Part shown: positions 42,393 through 53,210 of the stretch, in pieces
Numbering within the stretch: position 1 is the first letter of the stretch
Layout: each line of letters begins with the position of its first letter
Assembly (NCBI GenBank): GCA_036186865.1
Contig: AP025055.1
Location: forward strand, 4,258,864-4,322,863
Direction of reading: 5' to 3'
Length of the DNA stretch: 64,000 nucleotides
Source: Eustoma russellianum
Lineage: Eukaryota; Streptophyta; Magnoliopsida; Gentianales; Gentianaceae
The notes under the pieces: generated by a model
What the model was told of the DNA's origin: nothing
The model's input: only the letters and a program-made list of their open reading frames with translations
Database searches by the model: none
Made by a program: the position numbers and the translations under genes

Positions 42393-44812
42393 ATGGGGTT
42401 GTCTATTAGCAAGATCTTTAGCCGGCTCTTTGCCAAGAAAGAGATGCGGATACTGATGGTTGGTCTTGATGCTGCCGGTAAAACTACCATTCTCTACAAG
42501 CTAAAGCTGGGAGAAATAGTGACAACCATTCCCACCATTGGCAAGTTCGAAAATCCTTCATTATCTTTATTACCTATATAGTCATTATCTGTGTTCGTTG
42601 CTCTTTATTTTTCAGTGCTCGTATGTGCAGATAAGCTTATCAGGACAAGCCTTTTTGTGTTTATTAAACTATTGTCTTGCTTTACGTCACACCTTTAGGT
42701 GATGGGAGGGTCTATAGGTATGCTGTTAGACATGATTAATAGTAAGTCATTATTATTTACATAAGGGTTGTTTCCATGGCCATCCGTAGTCGCTGCCTTT
42801 AAGATCATTGAATGCAGTGCATCTGTTCTGGACCGTCCGATTAATTGCTTGCTTTAATATCACTAAGGTCATTAAAACTCTTTTGAAGTTCAAATGACAT
42901 TTTCTAAAATGCTGCTGGCTTTTTCTATAATGAAACTGATGTTCATGCAGATCCTATGTCAGGACTCCCTTTAGGGCTTTGATGTATGACATGTTTCAAT
43001 CTTTTCTTCAGGTTTTAATGTGGAGACTGTTGAATATAAGAACATAAGCTTCACCGTCTGGGATGTCGGGGGTCAGGACAAGGTGACTTGTAGAATATTT
43101 GTTGATGTTTCTCCATATATTTAACTCAGTGTTTGATTTCGTGCAAGGTGCTGGCCTGAATTTCTGTTATTTGCAGATGACTGCTTGGCAGTCTCCTGGT
43201 AATTTACCCAGTCAATCACAGTAGTAGATGTGATAGAACCTACCTTAATGGACTGGTGAAAATTTTTGTTGGAGAATGATCCGCTATCCTCTTCTCTTGG
43301 TCAAAAATAAGAAATCATGTCACAGTTACATACCACAATTGTGTTTTCGTGTTAAATTACAACAGTTAGAGTGACTTTCTTTACAAAAGCAGCTCTCTCA
43401 CTGGATGACGTTGAACAATCTGGCAAAATTTCATCTTTTCTATCATCTCTTTGTTGCCCTGCTATCCTGGTGTGTGGTGGAGCTTGGGCCTTTTAATGCC
43501 TTGATACCTTTTTTCTTTTGAACTCTTCATGGAGAACAAGTGGCTGGTGTACTATCTTTTTATTCATATACTTATCTCCTTCTCAGTCCAATTTTGTTGT
43601 TAACTATTTCAATATTTTCTGCGTTCAGCCGCAGAAAGGATGTGTTTTAGGAAAAGCTATTTCTCTTTTCCTGGCCGCTTAGGGGTGCTCGGTGGCACGG
43701 CATCAATCTGATTTCTTTTTCTTTTTTCTTTTTACTTGGCTCACTCAAACTGTATGGATAACTCGCCAAGTGTACTTGGGACCATAAGTACTTTCAGTTT
43801 TTTCTATCGTGAGTAGGATCTCATATTTTTATGTGCTTATTGGAGCGATGCTACCTCTTATGTTTGAAAAACAATCCCTGGTTATTGAAAAGGAAAAGGG
43901 GACAGAGCATGCTGTCAAAAATGTGTGAATATTTTCAGTGGAAAAATCATGCCCTTGAACTATGTATGTGCAATTGGTAGTCACATAGTTTTGTTTTTGT
44001 TTCCAGATTCGACCATTATGGAGACATTACTTCCAAAATACTCAAGGACTTATCTTTGTGGTTGATAGTAACGATCGTGATCGTGTTGTTGAGGCTAGGG
44101 ACGAGTTGCACAGAATGTTGAATGAGGTAGTGGACTAATATGTTAAGTTCCCCAGTTGCCATTTATCTATTTGTTATCTGATCTTATTTAGGATCCTACA
44201 TTTGTGCGAACTACCTGATTACATCACTCGCCATCTGCTGCTTCTGCATCCGTCTCTCCCTCTTGCTCTTTTTCGTATTTGATTTCAGATAAATACTTAT
44301 GCCTAGAAAATTATGTTGATGAAGTTAAAAAGGAATGGTGTTTTGAGGTTTCTGATTGGTTCTTTGGTTCACTTGTAGGATGAATTGAGAGATGCCGTGC
44401 TGCTTGTGTTTGCAAACAAACAGGATCTTCCCAATGCAATGAATGCAGCTGAGATCACTGACAAGCTTGGTCTTCACTCACTCCGTCAACGTCACTGGTA
44501 TACTTTTCTACCCTGTTGACGTACTGTCCTCTTTCATGTTCAAGCCTCTGGTTGATAGGCATACCGATATGGCTGCGCACATCATTATGACTCAACTTTC
44601 GAAATACACCTTTAACGGAGTCTTTTTTGCTTTTGCAGGTATATCCAAAGTACTTGCGCTACCTCAGGAGAAGGGCTTTATGAGGGGTTGGACTGGCTGT
44701 CCAACAACATTGCTAACAAGGTATGCATCTGATTCTTTTGTTAGTGCTTTGACTTTTTTCCTTCACCAGTTATTGCTTAATCTGTATAAATTTATTTTAA
44801 TTTCAGGCATAA
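42393..44812 (+). CDS. ARF1: ADP-ribosylation factor 1-type GTPase, six coding exons
   Basis: Coding exons are 42393-42540, 43012-43082, 44007-44126, 44379-44497, 44639-44720 and 44807-44812. Together they give 181 residues, the exact ARF1 length. The protein starts MGLSISKIF with the myristoylated Gly2. It has the P-loop GLDAAGKTT (24-32), the switch I end TIPTIG, DVGGQD (67-72), NKQD (126-129) and CATSG. ARF1 recruits COPI coat and AP-1 adaptor to Golgi membranes when GTP-bound. All frames join cleanly. The first intron begins GCAAGT, a GC donor; the others are GT-AG. The last exon codes only Ala-stop. The gene appears intact and functional. Confidence 0.96.
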
Positions 44813-45035
44813 ATGATGACACTTGATCGGTCCCTTGATTTTGTACTTCAAAATCTTGTTGCTTGTGCCAGATCAAATTTGAGTTTCGAATTAGTTTTCA
44901 TACTACTGCAACTTGAAAGATGTTAGTTTCAGACTGAAACTTTAGTATTTTTGCTTTTGTATTTCTTACTTTGTTGTCTTGCTAGCATCTTTGACTCTTC
45001 GATTTTCTTACATTAGTTTCAGACAAGAACCCAAA
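44813..45035 (+). other. ARF1 3'UTR region
   Basis: Sequence after the stop codon has the T-rich composition of a plant 3'UTR. No poly(A) signal can be fixed with confidence. Confidence 0.45.
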
Positions 45036-45135
45036 AAAACAAAAAAAAAAAAGCAAAAAAAAAAAAAATAAACGGCAAGAGAAATAATTGATTCATATAG
45101 ATGATGACACAGCGGGAAAAAGAGTGTTGATGTAG
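45036..45135 (+). mobile_element. RTE LINE 3'-end fragment
   Basis: A-rich sequence is followed by AGAGAAATAATTGATTCATA, then GACACAGCGGGAAAAAGAG. This parallels the 3' end at 42190-42256 (GAGAAATGATTGATCCATAT). Confidence 0.5.
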
Positions 45136-45889
45136 GAATAGATAGAACTGTTTTTATCCTTTACATATTTTTGGGTTTGTGCGCAGTCTTATCTATGTTT
45201 TAATGGTTCACTTGATCACTTAAATGCTATGATTCTGACCGCTATGCTTAGCTTTCTGATATTGGAGAAGATTAGTTATTTGGACATCTGCAGTTGTATA
45301 TTTGTTTTTTTTTTCAGTGATTGCAAGCATTTTGGAGACTAACTTATGTGTGACAAAATTAATTATTTGGTTATCATTTTTAGCCTATTCGGTTAATTAT
45401 TTCCATTTCCCTGGAGTTGTCTAAAGTACAAACACCACTTTATTTAATATACCATTTCCCCTTCATGTTTCTATTGCATGTTACAGTAGTCGTGGCCTAA
45501 ACACGCTGTTTGATTTGGGGAGAACTTTTGCAGAGCAGAAGTTGCCAATCAATTTATAGAATGCATTGCAAATATACTCCATAAACTGAAGTTACAAATG
45601 TCCGGAAACAGTTTTGTCTGTACTTTTCTCTCATGTTTGACTGTCGTATGAAAATTGTCTAAATAAATACTTGACGGGGCATTTACAGCTTTGGTTTAGT
45701 TTATATGGGTAACCGTAAATACCCTAATAAATATACAAAGTAAAAATGCACCATGATGCTTCTAAAAAATCCCCACAGACGCACGTGTGAAATGCTATGC
45801 GAAGTTGAAATTTCCATGAACTCATGGCGTTGTACCGAAAACAGAAAACTCTATCGTTGGTCGTTGTCTGTTAATTCTGCAATCAAATT
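45136..45889. other. Intergenic sequence without recognised features
   Basis: No gene, RNA or repeat family is assigned. Confidence 0.4.
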
Positions 45890-45929
45890 GAATAATGTTT
45901 TAACTTTTGCTATGTGTGTAACAGTAGTA

Positions 45930-46297
45930 ATTGATCAACACAGCTGTACACAATATCATTGGAAAATAACTTCTATGTGTTTTTAACACGAGTATGGTTG
46001 TGTACATCCGATGGTATGGTTGTGTACATCCGATCTTCTATACCCTATCATACGTGAGAGCCTCTAAGGTAATGAGTTAATGATGTTGTTGATCAACACA
46101 TATAGACGCAATTTTTATTATGTATAATCGAGAAACAATTTCTATGTGTTTTTAACACGTGTATGGTTGCATACATTCGAAGGTATAGTTACACATAGGT
46201 ATCATTCCGTACATTCAAAGATATAGTTGCGTACATCCAATCTTCCATATCCTGTCATACATGGGAACATTTAAGGTAATAGGATAATGTTGTTGTT
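45930..46297 (+). mobile_element. Two adjacent TTG-tailed SINE copies
   Basis: Two copies of the family follow one another, at 45930-46084 and 46085-46297. Each has ACTTCTATGTGTTTTTAACAC or a near variant and a GTATGGTTG-CATAC block, and each ends in a GTTGTTG tail. Inside each, the phrase GGTATGGTTGTGTACATCCGA is itself repeated two or three times, an unusual local expansion. Confidence 0.6.
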
Positions 46298-47239
46298 AAC
46301 CATGGTCCTTAGGCCTCAAAATAGTATCCGCCTTTAATAAAAATACAGGCAAAATGGAGTCGGTTTTCAAGAGGCAAAGAGAAGAGAGGGGCCTTTCTTA
46401 CCTAAGGATCATTCCCTTTGAGGGTATAAACTTCTCTTCAATGAGCCCTGCCTCCAACATCGCTTAGAAACTTAATATAAAATTTAAGGTTTAGTTCTGG
46501 CTCATTTTGAAAATATTAAATTCAAGAAAATTTTAGATACTTAATTCCATATTTATATATTTACATGTCTGTAATCATTTTCCGATATGGCATGAGTTAT
46601 CCACCAGTACATGCAAATGAGGAATAAGTTTGTCGAAGTCACACTTCCATGTGGGATGGGTTTTCTAACTTTTATTTTCGATACTAAACAGTAGGGTAAA
46701 ATAAAACAAAAGCTGGAAAATACTACAATTTACTTCTATCTTTTCACCAACCTACCAAATGTTCTGATACTTTGTTATTTGAAAACTATTAATATTGTTA
46801 CATGTTTATATATGCTTATTGGACTTGGTATTAACATTGCAAAGCGATCCATCTTCAAGAAAATAATTTTTTTAATCCAAAATAAAATTTATAAAGTTAA
46901 ACCTTGACCAATTTCTTTACTATGGAAGTGAATACTTATATTTTGGTTATCCAATGTAATGTAGGAGATGAAATAAAGACATCTTAAAGTATAAAGACAA
47001 TACATAATATATAATGAAACTACAACAACAACACATACCGGTATATGACAATGACAACAAAAGATATCGCTAGAGTATGTGGAAGACGACAGAGAGACAA
47101 ACAATAATATTATTTTCAAATATATAATGGAACTATCTTCGTTTAATTGTTTAAATAAGAAACTTTTAAATAATATTATTTTCAAATTTGCGCAAAATGA
47201 CGTGTGAAAAAGAAAAAGAATAGCGGGGCATAGAGAGCA
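46298..47239. other. AT-rich region upstream of the TRAPPC4 gene
   Basis: The phrase AAAGATATCGCTAGAGTATGTGGAAG near 47055 resembles one at 17700, so it is probably a small repeat. The last 60 bases are purine-rich and may be the core promoter of the TRAPPC4 gene, but no TATA box stands out. Confidence 0.4.
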
Positions 47240-47428
47240 ATGGGTCGGATTATTACCCGGATCAAAGATCTCCGACCACCACGACCACCTCCTTTTGAAT
47301 TTGCATACTCCACTGGACTTTGCAGTTTCACCAGTGACTGGATAGCGGATTCAGGAAGAACCCTTTTCGTTAAATTCATCGAATATCAAATCAAGTTTGG
47401 AACCTGGTTGAAGAAGTTAAAAGTTTTG

Positions 47429-50400
47429 ATGGCAGCGACGTATAGCTTGTACATAATAAACAAGTCAGGAGGGCTAATATACTACAAGGACTATGGATCA
47501 GCAGGAAGAATGGACACTAATGATAGCTTGAGATTGGCTAGTATATGGCATTCTATGCACGCTATTTCTCAGCAGATTTCCCCTGTTCCTAATTGCTCTG
47601 GTATTGAACTTCTCCAGGCTGATACGTTTGATCTCCATTGCTTTCAATCCTTCACTGGTATGGACCCCTTTCTGCTTTTCTTTTTCCTTGTTTTGTTTTG
47701 TTTTTTATTCTGATTTGGATTGTGTTTGAGAGAAAGGTGAGAACTTTTGATTGTTTTTCTGAGGCCCTTTTGGTGTGATGCTGCTTTAGTTGAGATCTGA
47801 ATTTAATGGATGGCGGGATTAGTTTAGAAATGATATATTTGATTAGAAGGCTAACAAGTTTATTGATTAGTGGACTAGGGCTTTTAACAAAATTCAGGCT
47901 GATGAAAGAAAGGAAGGAAATTGTTGTGGCTGATGTGTTTGCTAATACAGTTGTTTCTTGAATTGGGAATCTCCTTTTTTGAAAGCAATTTTTCTCTAGG
48001 TTATGCTCTTCCCCCCCTTTTATCTGGGTAACTACTGTTGAATATGTTAATGATGCAATGAGGGAGTTGATGCTCAAAGGATTATTTTTTGAGGAGGCTG
48101 ATACTGTAGCGGTATTCTAAAGGCGCATATTATGCATTAGGTGATAGAAGACATAAAAAGAGGATATGATTTAGCCTACGACACAAGAAAGATCAAAAAT
48201 AAATAAATAAAGCACAAGAGAAATGATTGTTACATATAGCCGTCCACATAGTGAGAAAAAGGTTTCAATGTTGTTGTTGGTGGTGGTGATACCGTAGGCA
48301 TTTATGATTGAATTCTTGATCATAATCAGATTATTAAGTTGCGGGAGACCTTGAATGCTAGGAGAGCATATTCACTGTTTGCCTTTTGTTGGGCAATGGA
48401 TGGATCTTCTATGAAGCACTTGATATGTATGCTCTGATCAGCAAAAATGGCGTGTGATGTGCATATTTAACTGGTCTGGGATAGATGTTAAAGAGATACT
48501 CCATAACATCCTTCAACATGATTTTCTTATGTGATTGATATGTGTGTTTTTAAAGCTCAGCTTGGCAAGCACTTTTAGTCACTTGGAAGAAAGTTACATT
48601 CTATGAATTATGGTTATGTCCTTGGAATAGCAGGATGCAAGCATTAATTACCGATCTTTGTTTAAAGTAATAAGCTCATGGATCTTTGAATTAAGGTTAT
48701 GTCCTTGGTCTCAATTCAGTGAGTTAACATGTCCGTAATTACAAAAAAAAAAAAAGAGTTAACATGTCCGCATAATTTTGGTCACGGATATTTGTACATT
48801 TATTAATTTTAGGGTCCTCTGCACTCTGATCAATGCCTCTTCCATTAGCTCTTAATTTGGTTCCCAATACACTGCACTTTAGTCAACTTCCATCAGCCGC
48901 TAGGCAATGGATATGTACATCTATTAAGCTAAGCTTCCATCTTTCATGCTTTCTGTTTTGTTCAAAACTTTACCTTTCACTATCTTTTCCTTCTTTTCAC
49001 TTTGATATCTTTATCTATTTGCCTGGGCGGAAATGGACAACCTTAGACTTCTATAACTGCTTGCTTCACAACTGATTGAGGTTAACGCCATCCTAGTAAG
49101 TGATGTTTTGTCACACTGAATAACTATGCTTGTATGTCTCTTCTTTTGAATTCCATTCCCAATCTCAATTAATACAGACACTACTAGTAAAGTATTTGTG
49201 CCAAAATAATATAGCTTTTAGAAAGAGTTGTGTGGTGACAGACTATGCAGACATGACTTATCTTTAGGTAAACTGGAATTTGGTTACGCCATCAAATTTG
49301 ATGGGTTTGGTTTATGGCTTTTATAATAAAAGGTTTAGATTTAGCCCCTGGTGAGCTAAATTGAAGCTTAGATTTTAGACTGATAGCATCAGACCAGTGG
49401 TTGGAGAATGTCATTATAGTTTGTGAGTGGGTGACCTTCATCCTAATCACAAAATGGTGGATAAAATTAATCTCCAGACAGGGTAAAGCAGTGTCGCTTT
49501 TTTGGATTATCTCAGTGAAAGAAGTAGCAAAGTTATAGCAGGGCTAAAGAAAGGAGAAAAATGGTTCTGCTGGTTTGCTGATTATAGTTATAATTGTGTG
49601 ATTTAAGTATGATTTTCTGAATTTTGATTTATTCATGTTTGACTTCATTTGATTTAATTCACCTGACCCAATAAAAAAGGTACAATAAATTATCAGTATG
49701 ATAATTTAAAATATTCATATAGTATTCCTTTTTATCCTCGTAACCCGCTATTTAATAATAGTTGATCAATTTTTACAACTAATGTCATCATCTTGTATGA
49801 GAGGTCTTTTCTTTCGTATGGCATAGAGTATTTGAAAGAAAAATGTTGATGTCAAAAGTTTGTTAGAGTTCCAAGTTGGGTTGTCCACTGATTAGTCATA
49901 GTTTGCTATGAACAATGTGAAGAAAAGGGGGGACGGTGTGGTGCTGTTAATGCCTTGGATTCTTAAAATTTCTTTTGATGCCCTTTTTCTTAATAGCAAA
50001 AGGGTAGCTTTTAGTGCTCCAAACCATCCTGGATGTGCAGTCTATCGGAAAACAATTCAAGCCACCTTAGACTTAATGTACGCAGCCTTAACTTATATTT
50101 GCTAAAATGGTCAGCTAGATACTTGTACTTCTGACGTGGGGTCATTTATGTCTTTGCGACTGTGCAAAGAGGACCCTCCATTCACCAAACAATCAGCTTG
50201 GTGATTGAAGAGTGTCAGTCTTGTGCATTTCTAGGGAAGAGTTGGGACACTATATCATACTTTACATGTCTTTTAGCCCCTTCCTTCCTCAATTTTCAAT
50301 AAATTTTTTTGAGACAATTTTCAATACATTAGGTGAGCATATGATGTTTCTATGTTTTAAAAGTGCAAAATAGAAAAGTTTGGGAAAGGAAATATTGAAG

Positions 50401-51529
50401 CATGTTAATATATTGAAAATTGAGAAGGAGGGGGTGTTAAAGGTAAAGACATGTATGTTATGATACCGGTCAATGGATAGTCAATTGTAAGCCGTCTATA
50501 TCATGAAGCTTCATGTTCCAGTTTAGGCACTACTCTTGTAAAGTTGTCTTTTTGGCTTATCTATAAAATTAGATTAAAAAAAAGTATGTTCCTAAAGGAA
50601 TTGCCCTCGTGTGGAAGGCGAAGAATTCATTTTCTAAAGCATGAGGTTCCATACATAATAACTTCTAAGGAACGGAAAGAGTACAAGCTGGAGTTATGGT
50701 AGTACTCCAATCATGCAAGTTTGTGCCTGGTATAAGGGTATTTTCTGACCTTGACGATGTCTTCATACTGCATTCTGTTGGGGGGGGGGGGAGGGGAGGG
50801 GGGGTTTCCTGAGTGTGATGCTCATGAGTGTGAAGAATGAGAAGTGAGTAGGTTCAGTTAGACCCAGTCATAATTGAAATTTAGATTGAAGCAGGGTCAG
50901 CACCTGGAACGTTAAACATTTTCACTCAAGTAGCTAGGAAGTCAGGGTTTCAGATCAATTTTTATTGCCCGAGTGAAATCATTGTTCAGAAATGATTATT
51001 CAATGATGCATTCGGAATCTTGACTTTCCATTTCCAGCGGAGTAAAGTACACACTCTTCCTTGACTTTGTAATATGATGGAATAAAGCAAAATGACTCTC
51101 TAAATTGTTGCGCTTCTTATATTGTGAAGTATCAACTGATCGATACAGCTTGATGCAATTTTCATTATGGGTCACCGGGAACAACCTTTGTGTGCTTTTA
51201 ACACATTGGTATGGTTGCGTACATCCGGCACCCCCTCCATACCCGCCATAGGCGGGAGCCTCTAAGGCAATGGGGTAGTATGTTATTGTGTTGCATTCGG
51301 AATCTCGAGTTTAAATAGTAATGTTGTTTCTTTGCAGGGACCAAATTCTTTGTGATATTGAACCAGGAACGCTGCATATGGATAGTCTTCTGAAACATAT
51401 CTACGATATACTGATTATGTTTTAAAGAACCCATTCTATGAGATGGAGATGCCAATCCGGTGTGAGCTTTTTGACATCAACCTTTCTCAAGCAGTGCAAA
51501 AGGATCGTGTTGCCTTGTTGGGAAGATGA
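47429..51529 (+). CDS. TRAPPC4: TRAPPC4 (Trs23/sybindin) subunit, two exons, second exon broken
   Basis: TRAPPC4 is a longin-fold core subunit of the TRAPP tethering complexes that activate a Rab GTPase at the Golgi. Exon 1 (47429-47657) encodes MAATYSLYIINKSGGLIYY, then GRMDTNDSLRLASIWHSMHA and ADTFDLHCFQSFTG. Exon 2 (51338-51529) encodes TKFFVI and, further on, NPFYEMEMPIRCELFDINLS and QAVQKDRVALLGR. In exon 2 one base is missing near 51358 and four near 51406. With five bases added back the product would be 141 residues, the expected plant length. The single intron is 3.7 kb and holds repeats. An in-frame ATG at 47240 would add 63 residues of unconserved sequence; I prefer 47429. Confidence 0.85.
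48115..48285 (+). mobile_element. RTE LINE 3'-end fragment in the TRAPPC4 intron
   Basis: TTAGGTGATAGAAGACATA, CACAAGAGAAATGATTGTTA and GTGAGAAAAAGGTTTCAATG are followed by GTTGTTGTTGG. The order is the same as at 42090-42256. Only the tail is present, as expected for a truncated insertion. Confidence 0.55.
48286..51006. other. TRAPPC4 intron interior
   Basis: No other gene is recognised. A run of G with one A (about 50780-50805) and AT-rich stretches occur. The phrases CAATTTTCAATAAATTTTT at about 50290 and TATTGAAAATTGAGAAGGAGG at about 50410 form a loose inverted pair. Confidence 0.4.
51021..51291 (+). mobile_element. Full-length TTG-family SINE with target duplication
   Basis: TGCATTCGGAATCT lies at 51007-51020 and again at 51292-51305, so the insertion spans 271 bases just upstream of TRAPPC4 exon 2. 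The sequence runs from TGACTTTCCATTTCC through TGATGGAATAAAGCAAAATG, CAGCTTGATGCAATTTTCAT and TGGTTGCGTACATCCGGCAC to GGCGGGAGCCTCTAAGGC. The tail here is short, GTATGTTATTGTG. This copy defines the likely family length. The right duplicate ends 32 bases before the splice acceptor. Confidence 0.8.
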
Positions 51530-53202
51530 AGTCCGTTTGTCATTGATTTATCTTCTACTGTCGTTGGGATATACTGTGTACGATTGTTATTGTTGGGTAC
51601 GTGCAAGTGAGTTTTGTAAGCTGCAGGATGTATAACGTATTTATGAAGGATGATGTGTCTATCTGTTGCAACCGCTGCTTTTTTGTTTGGGAAAAGCAAG
51701 CTAGCGATGGGAATGTGAATGCACAGGTTGGAGAACTTACATGTTATGAAGCATCTTCTTCAAATTTTTCTTTATGGTCCCAAGCAAAGAGGAAGGTTGT
51801 GTGAGGTTGACAGCCAGTTTAAAACTTTGTCACTAAACATGATTATGGATCACATAAGAAATTTGTGCATCTTATGTGGTGCAAGACAATGAATGAGGTG
51901 TATGTTAAATAAGAGAGAGGGAGAACATAGAGAGAAACAATAAAGAAGGATATAACCTTGAAGCTGGGACCACTCACTATGGGGTCCATTCAGCTTTCTA
52001 TAAAATGGACATATTCACTTGCAGCAGGTTTACGGTTGCGTCTAGGTACTGAAGGCTTTTGACAACCTTCCTATAATGCTTAATGGGTTTCGTGTTGTTG
52101 ACCTTGGAGGTTTATGAGCTGTTGCTCATTGTACCGACTTTCTTCAGGTAGAAGATTCTACATTTTTGTTGAAGGTTGGCATACAAAATATAGACTGAAA
52201 CTCTTTGTTTCAGGCATCTTGCTGAATAATACTAGACATATGAGGAATTACAGGTAAAAAGCCCATAAAAGTTTGGTGACACTCTGAATGGACCTTAGGA
52301 AATAAGGTAACAGAGAATTTTCTTAAGGCCGTTGGGGAATAATTGGGGCAATCTCACCAACAGAGCAGCTGCAAGACATCGGGGATGGACATATGTAAAC
52401 CTATCTTAAATCCTCCTCATAAACAGCCTTATAACCATTTGGAGGGTCATAGGCTGTTCGACCTGGAGGAAGTGAAATTGGTTCGCACCTACCATATCAA
52501 TCTGATAGACCTAATTAGTAGGATAAACCTAATTAGTAAGACGTAATCAATCTGATAAACCTGCGTTGTCGGCATAGAAAGCTCCTCGAAGATATTCTCT
52601 GAATCAAAAGTAAAAGACATGATTGTAAGATAAATCGAGAAGGAAAGAAGAAGATTTACATGGTTTGGGATGGATAGAACGTTGAAGATGGAAAACGTTT
52701 GTAAAGACTTGGAAGGAGAGACGAAAAAAGACAATGAACAACAGGAAACTCTGTCAGGGAGACTAGGAAAAATATGAAGGCAAAAGTAAAGAGAAAATGA
52801 TCAGTCGTGCGCTTCATAGCCAGATTTTTGGAAGAATAAAATTTGACCCCAAGAAATTTCCACTCCTTTAAATTTTAAATATGTTATCCAAAATGTGCAC
52901 AAGCAGAAGAAATAATTCTTTGCTGTTACAACTGCTGTAAAAATCGCACCAGAGAATCTCATCATTATGGCATACGACAGTTATCTTGTCAGTCAGTGAC
53001 ACGTCAGATACTTGCGTCGTAAAGTCTACCAAAAGATTTTTCGCTATCAAAAGATCCGTATTGTCATTTAAATTACCATGGCTGATCTGGAGGCATGTGA
53101 TAAGGTGAAAATCAACACATCCCGCAACATACTCTCAAAGTCAACAAATATATCTAGATCAGCATGCTACTGACGTAGGCCAACTGTACCGACAAGTCAT
53201 AT
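51530..53202. other. TRAPPC4 3' region and downstream intergenic sequence
   Basis: The 3'UTR probably covers the first few hundred bases. At 51875-51965, AAGACAATGAATGAGGTGTATG and AGAGAGAAACAATAAAGAAGG are a RTE LINE 3' coding relic, matching 41825-41900. The phrase CTAATTAGTAGGATAAAC is followed at once by CCTAATTAGTAAGACG near 52510, a short tandem repeat. No further gene is recognised. Confidence 0.45.
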
Positions 53203-53210
53203 AACCTATA

